58,809 bases of DNA, from the NCBI GenBank assembly GCA_045538465.1, contig JAZSRK010000092.1, forward strand, positions 1 through 58,809. The letters run 5' to 3'. The position numbers were made by a program, and so were the translations under genes. Of this stretch, positions 1 to 6,402 are shown in pieces. The notes beneath the pieces were generated by a model. That model searched no databases and was not told the origin of the DNA. It was given only the letters and a program-made list of their open reading frames with translations. This DNA is from Limiplasma sp045538465. Lineage in GTDB: Bacteria; Bacillota; Clostridia; Christensenellales; Aristaeellaceae. The first letter of the stretch is position 1. Every line of letters begins with the position of its first letter.

Positions 1-37
1 GGCGAGCCGTAGGCGAGTAGGCAAACGGTGCAAGCCT

Positions 38-72
38 CGTCGAAAAAGTCGCCATAGGCGAGTTTTTCGACG
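38..72. repeat. Long intergenic hairpin at the window edge
   Basis: Positions 38-47 (CGTCGAAAAA) pair with 63-72 (TTTTTCGACG). Inside them TCGCC at 49-53 pairs with GGCGA around an ATA loop, so nearly the whole segment folds. The hexamer GGCGAG occurs three times in the first 62 bases (1-6, 12-17, 57-62). It lies downstream of the permease operon and its terminator, so it may be an intergenic palindromic repeat or the terminator of an unseen neighbour. Function unknown. Confidence 0.5.
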
Positions 73-78
73 ACCTGA

Positions 79-115
79 AGCAAAAAGCCGAGGCACATGG
101 TCTCGGCTTTTTGCT
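79..115. terminator. Bidirectional rho-independent terminator
   Basis: A 14-bp perfect stem (79-92 with 102-115) encloses a 9-nt loop. The stem contains A5 on one side and T5 on the other, so it can end transcripts from either direction. It lies just downstream of the stop codon of the last minus-strand ABC permease gene. Confidence 0.85.
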
Positions 116-126
116 TATTGGTTTCC

Positions 127-951
127 TTAGCCCTTTACAGCACCGGCGATCAAGCTCTTTTGCACCTGACCGCTCATGCACATATACAGAACCAACGTGG
201 GCAGCGTTGCAATAACCAATGCAGCGCCCATGGAGCCGTAGTCGGTCTGGTACTGACCGCTCATCTGCTGGATGCCTACAGTCAGCGTGCGCACATCGCC
301 GCTGGAAAGAACTGTGGCAAGCAACAGCTCGTTCCACACCTGCAGGAATACGAAGATGGCTGCAGTGGCAATGGCGGGGATCATCATCGGAAGAATGATG
401 GTAAAGGCAGTGCGGAAAATACCGCTGCCATCGATGCAGGCAGCTTCTTCCATTTCAAAGGGAATGTTGGAGATAAAGCCGCTCAGAATGAGCACCGTAA
501 TGGGAATATTGAAGGCTGCGTAGGGAATGATCAGCGCCCAATGGGTCTTGGTCAGCGGCAGCAGGGTTTGCGTGAGGGGATACAATGCTGCGTGCATGGG
601 GATCATCATACCCATCATAATGTAGGTAAGAACGACCTTCTGACCCTTCCAACGCATACGCAAAAGACCATAGGCACTCATAAAGCCCAGCACACTGGTA
701 ATGAGCAGCGTAACACCGGTATCGATGACGCTGTTTAGCAGGTACAGGCTGATCTTGCCGCCGGAACCCCAAGCGCTGGCGTAGTTAGAAAACAGCCACT
801 GCTTGGGCAGACCGATCAGGTTACCGTTGAAGATCTCCTGCGTATCCTTCAAAGAGAAGCAGAAAAGCCAATACAGCGGGAACAGACACAGAATAAGCCA
901 GATGATCAGGAAGATCTGGGATACCAACTTGCCTACTGAGAATTTCTTCAT
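127..951 (-). CDS. Carbohydrate ABC transporter permease (MalG-type)
   Basis: One of two inner-membrane subunits of a binding-protein-dependent sugar importer of the CUT1 kind. The 274-aa protein has about six hydrophobic segments (near residues 10-32, 72-97, 105-126, 137-160, 186-212 and 238-262). The cytoplasmic EAA loop that docks the ATPase is visible near residues 168-191 (EEAACIDGSG...LPMMIP). Its ATG overlaps the stop of the upstream permease gene as ATGA (948-951), so the two are translationally coupled. No ATPase gene lies in this operon, as is common for CUT1 systems that share one MsmX-type ATPase. The substrate cannot be read from the sequence; the neighbouring rhamnosidase and GH-like gene suggest a plant-derived oligosaccharide. 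Confidence 0.93.
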   Translation of the reverse strand: MKKFSVGKLVSQIFLIIWLILCLFPLYWLFCFSLKDTQEIFNGNLIGLPKQWLFSNYASAWGSGGKISLYLLNSVIDTGVTLLITSVLGFMSAYGLLRMRWKGQKVVLTYIMMGMMIPMHAALYPLTQTLLPLTKTHWALIIPYAAFNIPITVLILSGFISNIPFEMEEAACIDGSGIFRTAFTIILPMMIPAIATAAIFVFLQVWNELLLATVLSSGDVRTLTVGIQQMSGQYQTDYGSMGAALVIATLPTLVLYMCMSGQVQKSLIAGAVKG

Positions 952-1847
952 GCTGCAAGCCGCCCCTTTCCGCGCTTCTCATGCTCGCCAAACAGGAAGT
1001 TCAGCAGCACTGTGAACACCAGACACTCAATAACAATGAAGATCGCCTGAGCACTGGCGTAGCTGTATTTGTGGTTGGAGAACATTTCTACGTACATGGA
1101 CAGCGCCGGCAGCTGCTTGTTGGAACGTTCCAGCAAGATCCAAGGGGTATCAAACAGCTTGAAGGAGCCGATCAGCGAGAAGGAAAGGCAAACCTTCAGC
1201 ATGGGCTTGATCATGGGGATCTGGATGCTGAAAGCCATACGCGGTGCGCTGGCACCGTCTACTGTGGCCGCCTCGATCACATCCGTGGGGATGGATTTGA
1301 GGGCACCGTACATCAGCAGCATATGGTAGCCGACGTATTGCCACAGGCTGGGAATAAACACAGCCATCAGTTTGGTTTCCTTGTTGCCCAAGAAACCATT
1401 TTTGGGCATAGCAGCACCCAGCATCTCGTAAATAGCAGGTACAAGATCCTTATAAATGCGTTCCCACAGAAGGCTGATAACCACGGAAGAAATGACCACC
1501 GGGATAAAGTAGACATTGCGGTACATGCTTTCGCCCTTGACGCCGTTGGCCAGGATCAAAGCGATGAGCATAGAGAAGGGAAGCTGTACAAAGATGGACA
1601 GTGCTGCATAGAGCAACGAATTGAGCACCGCACCGGGAAAGTCGTTTCTGCGACCCGGCGTAAACATCTTAATATAGTTCTCGAGCCATACGAAATGGGA
1701 TTCATCGCCTACCTTGGCAGGAATCTCGTTTAGCAAGCTAAAGTAGATCGATTTAAAGATAGGGATGATAACGATATACGTGAAAAACAGGACAGTCGGC
1801 AGAACAAAGACCGCAATGCTCCACTTATTCGACAAAACACGTTTCAT
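948..1847 (-). CDS. Carbohydrate ABC transporter permease (MalF-type)
   Basis: The second membrane subunit of the sugar importer, 299 aa with an N-terminal membrane anchor and five further hydrophobic segments. The EAA loop is near residues 195-221 (IEAATVDGAS...IPMIKP), the site where the cytoplasmic ATPase couples to the channel. AAGGAGG lies 7 nt before the ATG and fixes the start. The gene follows the solute-binding protein gene after an 81-nt gap that holds a hairpin with a T-run. Permease expression is therefore probably lower than that of the binding protein. Family assignment is firm; the substrate is not known. Confidence 0.93.
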   Translation of the reverse strand: MKRVLSNKWSIAVFVLPTVLFFTYIVIIPIFKSIYFSLLNEIPAKVGDESHFVWLENYIKMFTPGRRNDFPGAVLNSLLYAALSIFVQLPFSMLIALILANGVKGESMYRNVYFIPVVISSVVISLLWERIYKDLVPAIYEMLGAAMPKNGFLGNKETKLMAVFIPSLWQYVGYHMLLMYGALKSIPTDVIEAATVDGASAPRMAFSIQIPMIKPMLKVCLSFSLIGSFKLFDTPWILLERSNKQLPALSMYVEMFSNHKYSYASAQAIFIVIECLVFTVLLNFLFGEHEKRGKGRLAA

Positions 1848-1876
1848 AAGCGGACCTCCTTGTATACTTCATGCGT

Positions 1877-1909
1877 AAGAAAAGGGGTGACGGTGAGACC
1901 GCCACCCCC
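1877..1909 (-). terminator. Intra-operon hairpin between SBP and permease genes
   Basis: On the minus strand an 11-bp stem with one mismatch (GGGGTGGCGGT / ACCGTCACCCC, 1884-1908, loop CTC) is followed by TTTTCTT (1877-1883). It sits between the SBP stop at 1929 and the permease ribosome site. It probably acts as a partial terminator or 3'-end stabiliser that raises binding-protein over permease expression, a common arrangement in sugar ABC operons. Confidence 0.7.
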
Positions 1910-1928
1910 GTGGAAATTTGTTAGGAGA

Positions 1929-3176
1929 TTATTCGAAGATAGTCTCCATGTCAGAGCACCACTCTTCGGGAGTGATCTCACCAGTCAGCACATCGTAAAC
2001 GGTGGTGCCGATCAGGGTAGCATCTTCACCAGTCAGAGCAGTATTGCCCCACAGCAGCATGGAATCAGCAGTGGAGGTGATTTCAACGATCTGGGACATA
2101 ACGGGGTTCAGATCGGTGTATTCAGAGAAGTCATACTTCCAAGCGGGCAGACCAGCACCAGCGATGTAGCCGTTCTTGGACAGGTTCTCAGCGAAGAACA
2201 GAGCAGCGGTGAAAGCCTCGTCGGGATGAGCAGTGTAGGAAGACACGCTGAAACCTTCAGCAGCGCCGCCCATGAACTGGTTGTCGTAGCCCTTGCCCAC
2301 AGCGGGGAACTTGATGGCAACGACCTTCTGCTGCATTTCGGGAGACAGGGAACCAGCAAACCACTGGCCATGATAGTACATGGGGATCTCGCCAGCGAAG
2401 AAGGGCACTTCGGACTCGTCACGGGTCAGGGAAGCGGCATCCTCGGGGAAAGCGCCCAGGTCGATCAGCTGCTTGAAAGCGGCCATACCGTCGATCCAGT
2501 CCTGAGTCATGAAGGTAGCGCCTTCGGTCTTGTAGTAAGCAGCACGGCAGGCAGCATCGCCGGCAAAGCGCAGAGCGATGATGTCGGTGTACATGTTGGT
2601 GGGCCACTGGTCGCCACCACCCAGAGCCATGGGCACAACGCCGTTTTCACGGAAGGTCTTCACAGCAGTGATCAGCTCATCCCAAGTTTCGGGGATCTTC
2701 ACACCGTACTTGTCGAACAACTCGGTGTTGCAGTACAGCATAGAAGCAGCCTTGGTGTAGGGCAGCTGATAAACTTTGCCGTCAAAGGTCATGTCGACCA
2801 GCAGGCCGGGCTCCATGCGAGCCATGATGTCGTCGGTCAGGTAGCTATCCAGGGGCAGAATGTCGCCGGAACCAACCAGATTCCACAGCACGCCGCCGGC
2901 GTTCCAGTAGAATACATCGGGCAGGCTGTCGGTCAGAGCCAAGGTTTCGCCGGTCTCTTTCCAGGCGTTGGCTTCGTACCATTCAACTTCCAACTTGATG
3001 TTGGGATAAGCGGCTTCGAACTCTTCCAGAGTCTTCAGGAAGGGAGCGCGGTTGGCTTCGGTCTCGGCGGACCAAATGGAGCTAACCTTCAGGGTGACGA
3101 CTTCGCCTTCTGCGAAGACAGAAGTCAGGCTCAGCATCATAACCAGAGCAAGAGCCAAGGCAACGATCTTTTTCAT
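1929..3176 (-). CDS. Extracellular sugar-binding protein of ABC importer
   Basis: A 415-aa family 1 solute-binding protein that captures the sugar outside the membrane and hands it to the two permeases encoded downstream. The N-terminus is a Sec signal peptide (MKKIVALALALVMMLSLTSV, then FAEGE) whose likely cleavage is after the Ala of SVFA. There is no lipobox cysteine, which is unusual for a monoderm binding protein. The mature part has the alternating alpha/beta pattern and aromatic-rich lobes of the family (for example EVEWYEANAW and a late WKYDFSEYTDLNP segment). AAGGAGG precedes the ATG. It is first in the ABC operon and has its own strong promoter at 3236-3264. Confidence 0.92.
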   Translation of the reverse strand: MKKIVALALALVMMLSLTSVFAEGEVVTLKVSSIWSAETEANRAPFLKTLEEFEAAYPNIKLEVEWYEANAWKETGETLALTDSLPDVFYWNAGGVLWNLVGSGDILPLDSYLTDDIMARMEPGLLVDMTFDGKVYQLPYTKAASMLYCNTELFDKYGVKIPETWDELITAVKTFRENGVVPMALGGGDQWPTNMYTDIIALRFAGDAACRAAYYKTEGATFMTQDWIDGMAAFKQLIDLGAFPEDAASLTRDESEVPFFAGEIPMYYHGQWFAGSLSPEMQQKVVAIKFPAVGKGYDNQFMGGAAEGFSVSSYTAHPDEAFTAALFFAENLSKNGYIAGAGLPAWKYDFSEYTDLNPVMSQIVEITSTADSMLLWGNTALTGEDATLIGTTVYDVLTGEITPEEWCSDMETIFE

Positions 3177-3207
3177 ACTGGGTTCCTCCTTGTGAAGTAT
3201 TCAATTA

Positions 3208-3225
3208 TGTCGGTCGTCACCGACA
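3208..3225. promoter_or_regulatory. Perfect palindrome in the SBP 5' leader
   Basis: TGTCGGT and ACCGACA form a perfect 7-bp inverted repeat with a 4-nt centre. It begins only a few bases downstream of the predicted transcription start of the SBP promoter. It could be an operator, or an mRNA 5'-end hairpin that protects the abundant SBP transcript. The sequence does not decide between these. Confidence 0.5.
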
Positions 3226-3235
3226 CTTTTGATTC

Positions 3236-3264
3236 ATTATAGCACACCTTTTTTATGCTGACAA
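3236..3264 (-). promoter_or_regulatory. Sigma-A promoter of the sugar ABC operon
   Basis: On the minus strand TTGTCA (3259-3264) and TATAAT (3236-3241) are separated by exactly 17 nt, so this is a strong vegetative promoter. The SBP start codon follows at 3176 after a leader of about 50 nt. Confidence 0.88.
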
Positions 3265-3279
3265 CAGGTTGATGAAAAT

Positions 3280-3321
3280 TTCGTAAGAATATTTCGTAAG
3301 TTTCTTTCGAAACCGTTTTCC
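3280..3321. promoter_or_regulatory. Candidate operator region upstream of the SBP promoter
   Basis: Read on the minus strand, a near-palindrome with a central CG, GAAAACGGTTTC, at 3309-3320 resembles LacI/CcpA-type operators. A direct repeat of TTACGAAAT follows, with the copies 4 nt apart. All lie upstream of the -35 box, where activator or catabolite-control sites are usual. No regulator gene is adjacent, so the binding protein is unknown. Confidence 0.4.
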
Positions 3322-3327
3322 TGCTGG

Positions 3328-5481
3328 TTATTGGAACACAAGCACTGTGTACAGCCCTGCGTTTTGCAAGCGGATGGTCACGTCATTGCCATTGGCAACA
3401 ACGGAATACTGAGGAACGGTCAGACCTTGGGGAACGATCACTGTCAGTTCCTTCCCAGCCACGCCGCTTACTGCTATTTCCAGATCCTCCACCGGCTGAA
3501 CGGCATCGGCTTGTGCATCGTAGCGGTAGTTGAGCACATGAACGTAAGCGCCGTTTTCATCGTCGTAACGCTGTACACCGATCTTATCCGCTGTGCAGCC
3601 AATGGGAGCAATGGGATCGTACAGGCGTGCGAAGGCCTCCATAAAGGCGGGCATATATTCGGTGCCATCGGTCGCCAGAGGAATATGCACCGCGTTGCCG
3701 GTCGCCAGCAGACCATCCAACAGCGCTGTGCCTTCGGCCAAGCGCCCAAGCACCAGCACCTTTCCACCATTCTTAGCATAATCCAGAAGAATTTGCTGCT
3801 GGTTGCCGGTCAGCACATAGTTATCGGGCAAAATGACCAGCGGATAACCGGCCAGACGGTCGGCAGTAAAATCATCCGGGCGGAAGTCGCCATCGGGCAG
3901 CATCAGGGTGTCGTACTGGGCATTTTGGTCGCTCATGGCCCGGATCACATCCCAGAAGGGTACAGGCTTCTGGTCCGGGTCCACCCATGCGACAGCGGTG
4001 GCATCCATCAGGTTTTCGTAAGAATCCTGCATACCGTTGGCACCGCTGCCTTTGTTGGAATCGCGCCAGTAGTAGCTGCCATAGGAGTACAGCACCGCTG
4101 CGCCCTTGGATCGGGTACGTGGATAGAGGCGCTCGTTGTGGTAGAGGAAATCCTGCACGCTGGCCGTCAACTTGCGGGGGGCCCAGAAGGAATCCTTGAT
4201 GGTATTGCCCATCCAGCCGCCGTAAGGAATGGACATGTTGCAGCCATACATGGACGCTTCCAACAGGAAGATGCGGTACAGGTCGTAGCCCTTGCCCTCA
4301 TCCAGCATGGTAAGCAGCTTGGGGATGATACCACCATAGGGGTTTTCGGCAATGATGACAGGCTTGCCCGGCGCAAAGCCCTGACAGAAGCGGTAGTAGT
4401 ACGGCTGGCGGAACAGGGTATGATCCATTTCCGTTACCACCACATCCACCTTGTTCTCAATGGGGTAATAGGCAGGCTGCATATTATAGAAGTTACCGGA
4501 AACCAACAGATCTCTGTTATAGGTCTCCTTGGCATAGGTGCGTGCAAAGTCTACCAGTTCGCCAAAATACTTGCGCACATTGCGCACTTGGAACTCCCAA
4601 TAATCCCGATAGAAGGGGGCGCCTTCCGGATAGGTGCAGTTGTTCTTTTTCAAATATTCGCCATAGTGGAAGGTATCCAGATCGATACCATCCCATTCAG
4701 CGCCCAGCAGGCCAGCTGCTTTGCGCTCCTTCAGATACTGGTTGAAGAGCTTCATGCAGCTTTTGCAGAAGCAGCCGCCGGAGGAGATAGCCGTCATGGG
4801 CAGCTCGCACTCATCCAGCTGCACGCCGGGTACCCCTGCATCGATCTGGATCATCATGATCTTCTTGAGGTATTCACGCCACACATAGCTGTTGCGGCAC
4901 ATCTGGTAGCAGCTTTCCTCGTGATTCTTCACCTCTACCCACTGGGCATGGATGGGGTTGCCGTGCATATCGCGGATGGCGCACTCCTCCCACAGATCGG
5001 TGATCAGGTTGCCATCCTCATCCCGGATGCCATCGGGATAGTAATCCTTCAAACTGGTGGGGAATGCATTGGGGTATTTGTCTTGGCTAAACTCCCGCAG
5101 ACCATACCAATCGTGAGGAACTTCCTCCGCCCGCTTGTTCATACGAACGATATGACCATTCTCATCTATAACGGCAGGGTATTCCCAACCCTGCACCTCA
5201 AAGACGATGCCGAACAGCTTGATGCCCCGCTTGTTGCACTTGGCTACGAACTCGCTGTCGTTCATATAGCCGTATACCTGCATGCGGGGGTCTACCGGAC
5301 CAAAAGCCTCGTGCTGCAAATAAGGCAGGGAGATGCTGCCGCCGCCCATACCAGCCCAAGTAAGAATGGTGCCATGGTACATTTCCAGATCTTCTAATAT
5401 TTGCTGGTGACGCTGGGGCAGACTGGGGTGATAACAATGATTGTGTTTGAGCCATCCGTCAAAGTATATGCCTCGCTCCAT
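3328..5481 (-). CDS. Unassigned glycoside-hydrolase-like protein (TIM barrel plus trimerisation-like domain)
   Basis: A 717-aa cytoplasmic protein without a signal peptide. AAAGGAGG before the ATG at 5481 fixes this start; the frame runs 11 codons further upstream but without a ribosome site. The first ~500 residues look like a TIM barrel related to GH42/GHL6-type putative glycosidases: acidic pairs DE near 223-224 (GVQLDECELP) and E/D near 349-351 (VTEMDH) sit at expected strand ends. A CFCKSC cysteine cluster lies near 236-241. A Rossmann-like segment near 553-590 (LAGYPLVILPDNYVL, GGKVLVLG) resembles the beta-galactosidase trimerisation domain, and a beta-rich end follows. It has its own promoter, divergent from D-lyxose isomerase. 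Substrate unknown; the glycosidase assignment is fold-level inference. Confidence 0.6.
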   Translation of the reverse strand: MERGIYFDGWLKHNHCYHPSLPQRHQQILEDLEMYHGTILTWAGMGGGSISLPYLQHEAFGPVDPRMQVYGYMNDSEFVAKCNKRGIKLFGIVFEVQGWEYPAVIDENGHIVRMNKRAEEVPHDWYGLREFSQDKYPNAFPTSLKDYYPDGIRDEDGNLITDLWEECAIRDMHGNPIHAQWVEVKNHEESCYQMCRNSYVWREYLKKIMMIQIDAGVPGVQLDECELPMTAISSGGCFCKSCMKLFNQYLKERKAAGLLGAEWDGIDLDTFHYGEYLKKNNCTYPEGAPFYRDYWEFQVRNVRKYFGELVDFARTYAKETYNRDLLVSGNFYNMQPAYYPIENKVDVVVTEMDHTLFRQPYYYRFCQGFAPGKPVIIAENPYGGIIPKLLTMLDEGKGYDLYRIFLLEASMYGCNMSIPYGGWMGNTIKDSFWAPRKLTASVQDFLYHNERLYPRTRSKGAAVLYSYGSYYWRDSNKGSGANGMQDSYENLMDATAVAWVDPDQKPVPFWDVIRAMSDQNAQYDTLMLPDGDFRPDDFTADRLAGYPLVILPDNYVLTGNQQQILLDYAKNGGKVLVLGRLAEGTALLDGLLATGNAVHIPLATDGTEYMPAFMEAFARLYDPIAPIGCTADKIGVQRYDDENGAYVHVLNYRYDAQADAVQPVEDLEIAVSGVAGKELTVIVPQGLTVPQYSVVANGNDVTIRLQNAGLYTVLVFQ

Positions 5482-5540
5482 AGTCGATAGAAGCCTCCTT
5501 TTAGGTCTGTTCAATTGTGCACAGCCGGTTTGGTGCCTTT

Positions 5541-5569
5541 AGTGTACCTTGCGGTACAATGTTTGTCAA
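5541..5569 (-). promoter_or_regulatory. Promoter of the GH-like gene
   Basis: On the minus strand TTGACA (5564-5569) and TACACT (5541-5546) have a 17-nt spacer. The start codon follows at 5481. The -10 and spacer are covered by the palindrome at 5543-5558, which suggests repression by a bound regulator. Confidence 0.82.
5543..5558. promoter_or_regulatory. Palindrome overlapping the GH-like promoter
   Basis: TGTACC-TTGC-GGTACA is a perfect 6-bp inverted repeat lying across the -10 box and spacer of the minus-strand promoter. This is the classic position of a repressor operator. The identity of the regulator is not visible in the window. Confidence 0.5.
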
Positions 5570-5586
5570 TACAACATAAAAACACG

Positions 5587-5602
5587 ATTGTTATCTAACA
5601 AT
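5587..5602. promoter_or_regulatory. Palindrome between the divergent promoters
   Basis: ATTGTTA-TC-TAACAAT is a perfect 7-bp inverted repeat. It ends 6 nt upstream of the -35 box of the plus-strand promoter and 17 nt upstream of the minus-strand -35. A regulator bound here could control both sugar transcription units at once. Confidence 0.5.
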
Positions 5603-5608
5603 AGCGTA

Positions 5609-5638
5609 TTGACAAATCAAGCCCCTTGCGAATAGGAT
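5609..5638 (+). promoter_or_regulatory. Promoter of the lyxose isomerase-rhamnosidase operon
   Basis: TTGACA at 5609-5614 and TAGGAT at 5633-5638 with an 18-nt spacer. The leader to the ATG at 5701 is about 55 nt. Confidence 0.7.
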
Positions 5639-5700
5639 ATAGGCATAAACCGTCTACCCAAAAATTCAAATACATTCAGAAACGGAGGCCGACTTTATTT

Positions 5701-6384
5701 ATGAAGCGTTCGGAAATACAACAGGCGATCCAATGGGCGAAGGACTTATTGGCAAGCAGCGGCTTTGCACTGCCTATGTTTGCAGACTGGTCCTTGGAGG
5801 AATGGCAGCAGAAGCGCAATGAAGCGGATACCATCATCAAAACCATGCGCGGCTGGGATGTTACCACCTTTGGACACGATGATTTTTCTCAGATGGGCGC
5901 TGTGCTGTTTACCATCCGCAACGGTCTGCTGGATGGCACCGCAGGCTGCCCCTATGCAGAAAAGCTGATCCTGATGAAAGAGGGACAGGTGCTGCCCAAC
6001 CATTACCACGCCCAGAAAACCGAAGATATCATCAACCGGGGCGGCGGCGTTTTGCTCATCGAGGTATACAACTCCTTGCCGGATGGCTCTGTAGACCTGA
6101 CCGGCGATGTAAAGATCCTGACCGACGGTATCGAAAAGACCGTGCCCGCAGGTACGCAAGTGGAGATCACCCGAGGCAACAGCATGACCATCTATCCGGG
6201 CCTGTACCATCTGTTTACCCCCAAGCCCGGCTGCGGCGACCTGATCGTAGGCGAGGTCTCCTCCATCAACGACGACCGCACCGACAATTATTTTGCAGTG
6301 GCTCGCCCCCGGTTTATTCCCGTGGAGGAGGACGAACCCATCCGCATTCCCCTGTGCAACGAATACAATCAGCTGCTTGGCTGA
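5701..6384 (+). CDS. D-lyxose ketol-isomerase
   Basis: Cupin-fold metal-dependent sugar isomerase that interconverts D-lyxose and D-xylulose; members of the family also act on D-mannose/D-fructose. The 227-aa length matches the family. The metal ligands are visible as His101 and His103 (NHYHAQKTED), Glu108 and His170 (YPGLYHLF), the last in the strand that closes the cupin. ACGGAGG 10 nt before the ATG fixes this start over an in-frame extension. The gene is first in an operon with the GH78 rhamnosidase, 18 nt apart, and divergent from the GH-like gene. This hints that an uncommon aldose or mannose is released from the substrate of this locus. Confidence 0.88.
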   Translation: MKRSEIQQAIQWAKDLLASSGFALPMFADWSLEEWQQKRNEADTIIKTMRGWDVTTFGHDDFSQMGAVLFTIRNGLLDGTAGCPYAEKLILMKEGQVLPNHYHAQKTEDIINRGGGVLLIEVYNSLPDGSVDLTGDVKILTDGIEKTVPAGTQVEITRGNSMTIYPGLYHLFTPKPGCGDLIVGEVSSINDDRTDNYFAVARPRFIPVEEDEPIRIPLCNEYNQLLG

Positions 6385-6402
6385 GGTAGGAGGATTTTAC
6401 CC

